From: Irineochytrium annulatum
Lineage: Eukaryota; Chytridiomycota; Chytridiomycetes; Chytridiales; Chytridiaceae
NCBI GenBank assembly: GCA_027600665.1
Contig: JADGJL010000619.1
Coordinates: forward strand, 1 to 17,108
Reading direction: 5' to 3'
Length of the DNA: 17,108 nt
In this document: in pieces, positions 9,746-17,108 of the stretch
How the letters are laid out: each line of letters starts with the position of its first letter
Numbering within the stretch: position 1 is the stretch's first letter
Made by a program: the position numbers and the translations under genes
Notes under the pieces: generated by a model
Seen by the model: only the letters and a program-made list of their open reading frames with translations
Told to the model about the DNA's origin: nothing
The model's database searches: none

Positions 9746-11425
9746 CTAAAACAATCGCTCTGAAAAAGAGGTTAATAAATGGACGCACAAGCAATACGTG
9801 TTAAGACAAAACTCACTCTCGTACTGGTAGAGCCCGTGAACGCCGCCCTCCAACTGCGCGCTCGCCGTCCTCTTCTGAAATCGGACCTCGCCCTTCTCCA
9901 CCGCTTCCCTCAGTTGATCGAGCCCCTTCACGCCGATGTCTTGGAGGCCGTGCTGCAACCCCGTTGTGAGGTAGCCGAGGAACCTCTTCACCGACCCCTT
10001 GTCCACGACGGCGCCAGACACGCCCTGCGCGACTTTGATTTTGTCTCCCTCCGAAAAATATCGCTTTCCGGCCGCGTCGCCTTTGTCCATCGCGTCCAAT
10101 GCGCCCATCCCCCGGTACTTCTTCAGCCTCTTCCCGTCCTGGTAAAAGTACTCTCCGGGCGCCTCCGTCGTCCCCGCAAGCAGCGAGCCCATCATCACGG
10201 CCGACGCCCCTAACGCCATGGCTTTCACGACGTGCCCGACGTTCGAGATGCCGCCATCCGCGATTACGGGCACGCCGAACTGCCTCGCGTACGACGCCAC
10301 CTTGTACACCGCCGTCCCCTGGGGTCTCCCGCACGCCATGACCTCCTGCGTGATGCAGATCGACCCCGAACCCATGCCCACGCGCAAAGCGTCCGCGCCC
10401 GCCATGATGAGGTTGCGCGCTTGTTCGACCGTCACGACGTTGCCCGCGATGACCTCAAGGTTCGGGTACTTCTGTTTAATGTACTTGATCATGCCGGTCA
10501 TATAAGTCGAGTTCCCCTGCGACGAGTCGAGGACGACAATGTCAAGCCCGGCCTGGACCAGGGCCTCGAGGCGAACCTTGTCTTCGTCGTGGGTAGATAC
10601 GGCGGCGGCGCAGAGCAGCTGGCGGGAGGAGATGGAGGTCGATGCCCAGGGGTAATCGCGGGTCTTGATCAAGTCGGAGCGCGCGAGGAGGGCGGTCAGG
10701 TTACCGTTCGCGTCGATGATGGGGAGCTTGCCCTTCCGGGAGTCGCGGAGGATGCGCTGGGCCTCCGAAAGCGAGATGCCCTGCTTCGCGACGACGAGGT
10801 CCTTCGTCATGACATCTTTCAGCAACAGGCTGCCCGCGTCCTTGTCGTGGATGAAGTCAATGTCGCGCGATGTGACGATACCGAGCAACTTGGAGTGGAG
10901 CGTGCCGTTCTCGGTGATGGGGATGCCGCAGAATCCATAGTTCCGCTTGATCTCCAGCACGGAAGAGATCGAATCCGTCGGCTTCAGGCACATGGGGTCC
11001 GTGATGAAGCCGTTTTCGAACTTCTTGACGGTACGGACCATCTTGGCCTGCTCCTCGACCGTGCAGTTGTGGTGAATCACGCCCAGGCCGCCGTTCAAAC
11101 TCATGTGGATCGCCATAGCGGTCTCGGTGACGGTGTCCATGGGCGAGCTGAGAAAGGGCGTCTTGATAGCGATCCGTTTCGTGATCCGGGAAGTGAGGGA
11201 CACCTCGTCGGCGCGGAAGTCGATGTAGCCGGGCAGAACGAGAAAGTCGTTGTAGGTCAAGGCGTTGTCCTCCTCGAACAAATCCTTGGCCGACTGGCCG
11301 TCCCGCTGGGGAGTCACCGCCAAAAGGGCGCGGAGGCGGGCGTCACGCGCGGCCGGCGTCTCATCTGAGCTGGACGACGGCGCGATCGGGAAGGAAAGGG
11401 TCGACACGTCGTGTTCGTACGGCAT
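9746..11425 (-). CDS. IMD: Inosine-5'-monophosphate dehydrogenase (IMPDH)
   Basis: Oxidises IMP to XMP with NAD+, the committed step to GMP; a cytosolic tetramer. Exons are 11425-9817 and 9759-9746 (1623 nt, 540 aa). The 57-nt GT-AG intron is in frame and stop-free; removing it joins HGLYQYE to KRLF, matching the family C terminus (YEKRLF). Domains: N-terminal extension (1-50), first part of the catalytic barrel (about 51-138), two CBS domains (about 139-258) with GIPITENG and VTSRDIDF, then the rest of the barrel. Catalytic Cys357 lies in [12 protein letters not shown]; the IMP-binding ADGGIS is at 389-394 and the mobile flap starts [12 protein letters not shown] (435-446). The family length is about 510-525, so the excess is N-terminal. 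The start ATG gives a normal N terminus and precedes the divergent promoter. It is upstream of the RasGEF on the same strand, 300 bp apart and separately promoted. Confidence 0.97.
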   Translation of the reverse strand: MPYEHDVSTLSFPIAPSSSSDETPAARDARLRALLAVTPQRDGQSAKDLFEEDNALTYNDFLVLPGYIDFRADEVSLTSRITKRIAIKTPFLSSPMDTVTETAMAIHMSLNGGLGVIHHNCTVEEQAKMVRTVKKFENGFITDPMCLKPTDSISSVLEIKRNYGFCGIPITENGTLHSKLLGIVTSRDIDFIHDKDAGSLLLKDVMTKDLVVAKQGISLSEAQRILRDSRKGKLPIIDANGNLTALLARSDLIKTRDYPWASTSISSRQLLCAAAVSTHDEDKVRLEALVQAGLDIVVLDSSQGNSTYMTGMIKYIKQKYPNLEVIAGNVVTVEQARNLIMAGADALRVGMGSGSICITQEVMACGRPQGTAVYKVASYARQFGVPVIADGGISNVGHVVKAMALGASAVMMGSLLAGTTEAPGEYFYQDGKRLKKYRGMGALDAMDKGDAAGKRYFSEGDKIKVAQGVSGAVVDKGSVKRFLGYLTTGLQHGLQDIGVKGLDQLREAVEKGEVRFQKRTASAQLEGGVHGLYQYESEFCLNTYCLCVHLLTSFSERLF

Positions 11426-11865
11426 CCTTGTCGTCAGAACGCTGGGTCAGGGCCGAAGAGGGTCGATGAGTGAAGCGGACCTCTTGGCCAAAAAAAAAAA
11501 GGAACTGGCTCCGAATTGACGGGTTATGGGCTGGGGCGACATCGACAGTCGCCGCCATCGCGACCGCACCGCGCTACTGTCGACGCGTGTCGACGCGTGC
11601 CGATGCTTTCGGATGCGTTCCGACGCGGGTAGTAACCGTCCGGGATCACTTCAACGGCGTAGCGTTGCTTCCAATCTGAACCCAGGGCCCAGGTCATGGC
11701 GGCCTCCGCGTCATCCTCGCCGACGCGTCCAGACGCCTGGAAGGACCGACCAGGATCACGTTCTTGTCGTCACTGCCAACGGATTCCCGTCAACTGCGGA
11801 GATCTTGAAGGGATTGCCATGCGGATTGCCGACCAGGGGGGGCCATTTCTTGATTCTGTCCCGCG
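11426..11865. promoter_or_regulatory. Divergent promoter region, IMPDH and receptor gene
   Basis: 440 bp between start codons of two divergent genes. It contains a run of 11 A at 11490-11500 (poly-T for IMPDH, about 65 nt before its ATG) and three ACGCGT words at 11583-11588, 11593-11598 and 11723-11728. ACGCGT is the core of the MluI cell-cycle box bound by MBF in yeasts. An out-of-frame plus-strand reading frame starting at 11526 overlaps the receptor start and is not considered coding. Confidence 0.55.
11579..11628. repeat. Five degenerate 10-bp tandem units with ACGCGT cores
   Basis: The units read TGTCGACGCG, TGTCGACGCG, TGCCGATGCT, TTCGGATGCG and TTCCGACGCG. The first two are identical and the rest follow the consensus TGYCGAYGCG. 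The 10-bp spacing is close to one helical turn. Confidence 0.7.
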
Positions 11866-14800
11866 ATGACGCCCGTCGGACTCGTCCTGCTCGCGGTCGC
11901 CCTCGGGGCGGCCGTTGTCGCGTCGGCGATTGCGCCGAAACGACCACTCCTGATCGCCCTCTGGGTCTCCGACATTGTCGAGGCCAGGTACGGCGCTGAG
12001 TACCCGCGATAAAAGTTGACTGCGTTACTTAGGGGCTACTACAAGGTGCTCGAACTTTACCGGCAAAGCGTCGCGCTCAACACTAGCTACCATTCGGCCG
12101 TCCGCGGTCTGGAAATAACTTACGATTTCCGAAAGAACATGGGCCTCCCGCACCTCATGAGCGATGCACACGCGTTGATCGACGCGGGCGTCGCTGGAGC
12201 TATTGGTGCTGGTTTCTCCAACCTCACGGTGTACTTCTCGGCGTACCTCAACGAGCACAAGATCCCTGTCTGTGACGGGAGCTCGACATCCCCGACCTTA
12301 AGTGACAAGGTAAGGCTCTGATCGTTAGCGTCGCTCTTCTTACGTGCTTTTCCATTATAGACAAACTATCCAAACTTCTTCAGGACGGTCGCGCCAGACA
12401 ACCTGGCGGGCTCCGCGATCCTTAACTTCATTGTCAGCCAAGGGTAAGACATTTGCTTACCGACTTTTGTCACTAAGACTGCTTGTCGCAGATGGACGCA
12501 CATATCGATCATTGCGAGCGATGACCCATACGGTCAGGGCATTGCGGACTTGCTAACAGCGTCTGCCGGACAGAAGAACCTGCAGCTGATGAGTCGTTCC
12601 AATTTCGTCATCGGCGATAGCGACTTCACGGCCCATATCAACGTGATAAAGGCCGCTCAATCGACAATCGTAGTGTAGGTCACCGACGAGGGGGGTATAG
12701 TACTTACATGTATGTTCATCAGTTTTGCGGGGGAAACGAGCGACTTCGCAAATCTGGTTAAACAGGGTGGTCCTCTTGGGCTTTTTGGTGAATAAGCCTT
12801 CACATATACGCTGCTAACTGCAAATATGAAGATGCTGGATATGCCTGGATAACGACCGACGGAGTCTACGGCGAGCAGCCGCTGCGTGAACTATTAAAGG
12901 ATGAGGAAGCACATTTTGCGCAGGGAGGTGAGTTTTCATACTTGCGTTACGACTTCAATGTTGACAACTCTTCAGTCTTGAACTTCTACCCGATTGAAGG
13001 AACTGGGCCCGTTTACGACGATTTCCTCGTAAAATGGCGCACAAGCAACTTCAGTGATCCGTATGAAAGTTTGGATACGCCTGGAACGTACGCTTTGTTT
13101 GCCCTGAATTGTAGGTTGTTCTTTCCGTTGGCAATTGTTTGAACGGCGTGCTCTAGGTCTCCAACTATTTGTCAACGCGTTCGACACGATCATTAAGGCA
13201 CATCCGGAGGTGGTTCCAGACGTTGGTCAGCCATGGAATCTCTCCTCCTATGTGAAGGTTCCTGACACTTTTATGTTACCACACATGCCGTCAGAGACGG
13301 GCCCCATCGTTTTAGGTTAGCATGACAGCTTTTAGATCGAAGGACAACTAACGTGCTAACGTTTCGCGACAGACTCGAATGGTGACCGCCTTGGAGCCTA
13401 CAGTCTATCCTTCTTCAATGCGACGCTTGGCTCCTGGCAGCCCTTCGGGACATACGACAGCATTAACGGAGCTAACATTACATCGGAGATACGCTACAGC
13501 GGGAACACGGCGGAGAAACCGATGGATACGATAGGTTCGCTAACACCCCTCCTTTACCTTTTGTCAGTACCTAAGCGTTGCCGATTCACAGTCTCCTGCC
13601 CCATCGGGTACGGCATGTACGCAACAAGCCAAGGCACCGGCTGCGTTTTCTGCCCAAAGGGCACCTACAACGTCCTCGGCAACAACAAAGGCCCTTGCTT
13701 CGACTGCCCCCTCGACGCCCAATGCATGGGCGGCAGCAGCGTGAGCGTCAACACGGGCTACTGGCTGACGGCCTTCGCCGCCAACGCCTCGGCGAACGTC
13801 TCGATCGAAGTCCACAAGTGCCCGTACCCGCTCCTGTGCTGTCCGACGTCGAACTGCACTTTCGGCAAGCTCTGCGCGGACGGGTTTCAGGGCCCGCTGT
13901 GCGCAGACTGCGTGCAGGACGACGCGTACTTTTGGGGCGATCACTGCGTGGCGTGCTCGTCGTCGCTGGGCATGAGCTTCTGGGTCATGATGTTTGGGAC
14001 GCTCGTCGGGGCCGTGGTGGTGCTGCTGATACCGGCGGACGAGACACCGACGATCGAGTTGCTGTTCCTGTACTTCCAGGTCGTCGGCTACATCTTCGAG
14101 TCGGACCTCGGCGGTGCCATTGGCATTGGTGGCCTCAACCGGTTTTTTGCCGTCATCTCGTTGAATTTCGACGGCATGGTGTCGGACTGTCCCGTCCCGC
14201 TGAGGGGCCTTGGGAAGCTAATGTTCCGATTTGTTATGCCGCTCATGTTGCTCGTCTACGTGTCGCTGATCTATATTGTGGTTCGCTTTACGCAATCGAG
14301 AGTTTCTGGGGCCGCTACTGTCATGGAGAGGTTTACACCTCGTTACTTGAAGAACCAATCGATCAGCATGATATGCTTGCGCGCTATTATCACTACACTT
14401 ACGTTTGCCATCATGCCTTTGACCGAAGCCGCGCTTTCTATGTGAGTTTAGCTTCCATCACCATCAACTCTAATGCCCGAGTTTTATATAGCTTGCAATG
14501 CAATGACTTGTTGGGTTTGAACGTCGTGACCAACGTCCCGTCAATTCAATGTCTCAGCACGCCGCATATCGGACCCCTCGTATTCTCGATTTCGCTGCTC
14601 ATACTCTTGCTAGGAGCTGTCCCGTTCCTCGTATTCGTTATTCTTCGGAAAATATGGAAGACGAGGACATTTATCTACAGCTTCGACGTGAAAGCAACGC
14701 AACGACTTCTACAGGTACAGTGGTTGTGGCCATCCACGAAATTAACGCCACGTGACCAGTGTCTGTACGTTTATTTCAAGCCGGAATTGTGGTTTGCACT

Positions 14801-15481
14801 TCCTGTTATCATGCTTGAGAAGGGCTTGATCTCCATTTTGTTCACCTTGATACAAAAATACGACGGTTCGTTCTTGCGGCTGTTACTGTCGCAATCTAAC
14901 GCAAGCATACAGAAACTGTCCAGCTTATTGTGCACATCCTTGTCATCGGAGGTTTATGCACGGGCCGGATTTACCTCCAACCCTATGCAGCCTCTCTCGA
15001 CGCGTACTTGAATCGCGAGATTTGCGTCGGCTGGCTGGTCCTGATCGCGTTGCGCGAATACATGGAGCTCTATGGCGCAACCACGGTGGCTCGGGTGGCG
15101 GTTGTCTTCGTCCTCTTCATCCCGGCACTTCTCCACTGCATGCGGTGGATGCACAGGAACCGCACCTCCGCCTTCGAGCTCGTAGGCGCCGTGATGGACA
15201 GCAATGCGCCGACCTCGACGATTGGCGGCGCGGAGCAACGGGGGACGCGAAGGCAGCAGCGCGAAACGATGAAGCGCTCGATAGATAGTGGCCGCACTGG
15301 TGCCCAATGCATCACCTCAGAGATCGCCGTTACCAACATCGACAGGCAAGGGGTTGACTTTGCGTCGGTAAATCAAACAGGGAGCATGGTGCAGGAGTCC
15401 AAAGTCAGGAAGATGGGATCTCAGATGAGGAGGACGGAAGAGGCCCCGTTTGCGATTGATGTCGAGGAAGATTCTGATTAA
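11866..15481 (+). CDS. Venus-flytrap, cysteine-rich, multi-pass membrane receptor (class C GPCR-like order)
   Basis: Probable cell-surface sensor. Exons: 11866-11987, 12033-12309, 12361-12443, 12492-12674, 12723-12787, 12832-12927, 12976-13110, 13157-13315, 13373-13534, 13568-14441, 14492-14714, 14760-14865, 14913-15481 (3054 nt, 1017 aa). Residues 1-23 form a signal peptide (GLVLLAVALGAAVVASAIA). About 28-415 is an ANF-receptor/periplasmic-binding-protein fold: CDGSSTSPTLSDK, NYPNFFRTVAPDN, ISIIASDDPYGQGIADLL. About 432-557 is cysteine-rich, with CPIGYGMYA, CVFCPKGTYN and later Cys pairs. From 562 there are roughly 7-9 membrane spans, starting FWVMMFGTLVGAVVVLLI, then a basic cytosolic tail ending DVEEDSD. 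Several N-glycosylation sequons lie in the outer part (NLT, NFS, NLS, NIT). The membrane part recalls the segment found after GCC2/GCC3-type repeats in protist proteins, not 7tm_3. The introns at 13535-13567 and 14715-14759 are in frame and less certain. Ligand unknown. Confidence 0.85.
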
Positions 15482-15580
15482 TGCGCGATGGTTTTTTTCA
15501 TGTTAGTGCTTGAGCTCGCTGAATCTGCTTCTGCATGCCACCTGTTTATTCCTGTTGATTCCGTTATTGTTGAACCGCCC

Positions 15581-15586
15581 AATAAA
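15581..15586 (+). terminator. Polyadenylation signal of the receptor gene
   Basis: Canonical AATAAA 100 nt after the receptor stop codon. Further AATAAA words at 15709-15714 and 15953-15958 could act as alternatives. Confidence 0.6.
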
Positions 15587-16932
15587 TAAGTCTCTGTGTA
15601 TAACCAAAAGTGCGGCCACCGTTCGACACACGCAAAAATCAGTATCATTATTAACAGTAGACATTATCAGTGCAAGTTGCCGAAGAGCGTATTGTTCGTA
15701 TTTGTCCGAATAAATTTCACAAGTATTTACTGCGATGCACGTCTCGTCCGGTTTTACGTCAACCGGCTGGTTTCCGGGTCATTCCGCCTAGGTACTAAAG
15801 GTGCTCGAATCTTCTGCTCGCACTATGGGATGATTGGACAGTCAGAACTGGTGTCAAAATCGGCGGGGATGGACTTGTTACCCGGGGAAGGACTCAACTC
15901 CTGATTGGTGTCGAAAATACGATGCCCCGTACCAGCAGGTGAAATTTACTCCAATAAATGTGCAAAGGAGAACATCTACCATGCTTCGTCCACTCTCATC
16001 ATTACCCATAAATTTGACGGCTAACGCCAGCGCAAACAACACCTCTTCCTTCTATCCTCCCGCGTGGAGCCATTGCCAGGCTACCTCATCGAGCGGCCGC
16101 ACAGCGCCCGCCCAGCTGCACGCTGCCCACCCGACGCCTTCGTTCCTGGCTCTGCCTCCTCGGACTGCACGATGGCCTCATCCGTCATCAGGGGCCAAGT
16201 CCGCAGATCAGCGCGATTCATGTCCTAATTGCCGACCCGCTAGCCCTAGAAATGGGCAGCATCCTCGACAGTCCTTCGTTCGCTGTCGATGCATCGTCCA
16301 TCGGTGCTCGAGCGTGGTCGCGGCCATTTTAACCCGCCGTCTGGTTGATCTCCAAGTCGTCTTTCATGTCTCGCCCACATCCGCGACCTCTTCCCGCATT
16401 GTACCATCGACGTGACCTCCGCGCAGGATCGCCACAGAATCGCAGGGCAGGGCGCGAGCGGGCTTGCCGAGGATCAGTACTCTCGACCTTGGGGTGGTCG
16501 TCCCCAACTTCTCACCCATCGTCGACCAGTCAGGGATCAGCGAGACGTTGGCACCAATGACGTCGGCGATCGTCGTTCCCCAGATTTCTAAACCCGCACG
16601 TGTCCACTGCTCGCCTGCTCTCTGACGTCGTCCCGCGGCCACTCCTCCCTCCAGGCCCCCTTGATCATCGACCACCCGCTGACCCTTCGGCTTCACGTCG
16701 CCAACTACTTAACCGCCGACGTCTTCCCCGTCCCCAGTCTGCGAGCTCTGCACATCTGAGCCGCCCGGCCTTCCACCTCGACGTCTCCCAAGCTTTCGGC
16801 GTCGAAGCAGAAGCAACGATCCAGCCATCCCTGCCTGCATTTAGATTCCCGTTGCCATCTCGTCTCCACCGATCCTCCGTCTCACTCATCCTCCACAAAC
16901 CGCGTACCCAAAACCGCGCCACCACATCGGCC

Positions 16933-17007
16933 ATGCTCATCCGTCGCCCCGCCCTCTCCCCTGCCCTGCTGTCCTGGACGTATCACACGCGACGCGCGGC
17001 AACATAA
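16933..17007 (+). CDS. Possible first exon or micro-frame with a presequence-like peptide
   Basis: After a C-rich leader-like stretch, an ATG opens a 24-codon frame beginning MLIRRPALSPALLSW, rich in Arg and Leu and free of acidic residues, as in mitochondrial presequences. It ends at TAA 17005-17007. A GT at 16979 could be a donor to an exon beyond the right edge. There is no homology support, and this could easily be chance. Confidence 0.12.
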   Translation: MLIRRPALSPALLSWTYHTRRAAT

Positions 17008-17108
17008 AGAATCGCGAATCTTCCGCACCTCAAACCATCCGCGCACCGGCGTCTTTTGGGGATGGACGGCTTGTGGATTTTTCTTTGTTTACCATTCATT
17101 TTTATTTT

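Larger units (their letters stand above)
15482..17108. other. Intergenic stretch with no gene I can support
   Basis: The first 450 bp are AT-richer and hold the receptor 3' end plus a small inverted repeat (CCGGTT and AACCGG arms, 15748-15766). From about 15980 to 16930 the plus strand is C-rich, with reading frames of 60-190 codons on both strands. None shows a recognisable domain. Some protein-like fragments lie in one plus frame but are broken by stops (around 16200-16320, 16460-16600 and 16640-16760), so a decayed gene or distant 5' exons of an off-window gene are possible. The last 60 bp are AT-rich. Confidence 0.5.

Noticed and set aside
10232..11368. A 378-codon open frame on the plus strand
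   Set aside because: Exactly antisense to the securely identified IMPDH; the frame stays open because of the codon bias of that gene.
11526..11999. A 157-codon plus-strand frame across the divergent promoter
   Set aside because: Arg-rich and featureless. It overlaps, in another frame, the exon that encodes a clear signal peptide at 11866.
13578..15011. A 477-codon plus-strand frame overlapping the receptor
   Set aside because: In its first two thirds it is the wrong frame of receptor exon 10 (Arg-rich, no domain). Only its last part coincides with true receptor exons 11-12, reached by splicing.
15748..15766. Inverted repeat CCGGTT/AACCGG as a possible terminator or element end
   Set aside because: The arms are only 6 bp and nothing beside them resembles a transposon; a hairpin terminator is not expected for these genes.
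15834..16415. A 193-codon plus-strand frame
   Set aside because: Composition (Ser, Pro, Arg, His, Cys mix) looks like translated non-coding C-rich DNA. It has no recognisable domain and no splice support.
16364..16696. A 110-codon minus-strand frame
   Set aside because: Part of it reads like protein (VSLIPDWSTMGEK), but there is no family match I can name, no credible start context and no splicing partner.
1..17108. tRNA genes, CRISPR arrays, insertion sequences
   Set aside because: I scanned by eye for B-box-like GGTTCRANNCC words, regularly spaced direct repeats and transposase motifs and found none. A tRNA or repeat-finding program would be decisive.

Overview
The window looks like nuclear DNA of an early-diverging, chytrid-like fungus. 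The genes are split by many short GT-AG introns, mostly 43-90 nt, often with CTAAC/CTGAC-type branch sites and AATAAA polyadenylation signals. Coding sequence is GC-rich and intergenic gaps are only 0.2-0.45 kb on the left two thirds. Lineage is inferred from gene style: fungal-type HPRT, IMPDH and RasGEF occur beside a Venus-flytrap receptor of a kind not expected in yeasts or moulds. No operons, tRNA, rRNA, CRISPR array or intact transposon were seen.

Layout, left to right. (1) 1-501, minus: the 5' end of a WW-domain gene in three small exons, running off the left edge. (2) 699-1462, plus: hypoxanthine-guanine phosphoribosyltransferase in three exons, divergent from the WW gene across 197 bp. 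(3) 1725-5839, minus: a long, disordered, repeat-bearing protein of unknown function, convergent with HPRT, with 3' ends that probably overlap. (4) 6069-9445, minus: a Ras guanine-nucleotide exchange factor in four exons with proline-rich stretches at both ends. (5) 9746-11425, minus: IMP dehydrogenase in two exons; the small second exon restores the family-typical C terminus. (6) 11426-11865: a divergent promoter with a 10-bp-periodic array containing ACGCGT boxes. (7) 11866-15481, plus: a 13-exon receptor with a signal peptide, a Venus-flytrap domain, a cysteine-rich linker and a multi-pass membrane region. Its order resembles class C GPCRs, but the membrane part does not read like the usual 7TM domain. 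(8) 15482-17108: about 1.6 kb with no gene I can defend.

The nearest thing to a theme is guanine nucleotides: HPRT makes IMP/GMP by salvage, IMPDH commits IMP to GMP, and the RasGEF loads GTP onto Ras. The genes are on different strands with separate promoters, so this may be chance. The most unusual object is the receptor. The exon models come from reading splice sites and protein continuity by eye. Every CDS that starts inside the window and has a complete model sums to a whole number of codons, but no transcript data were available.
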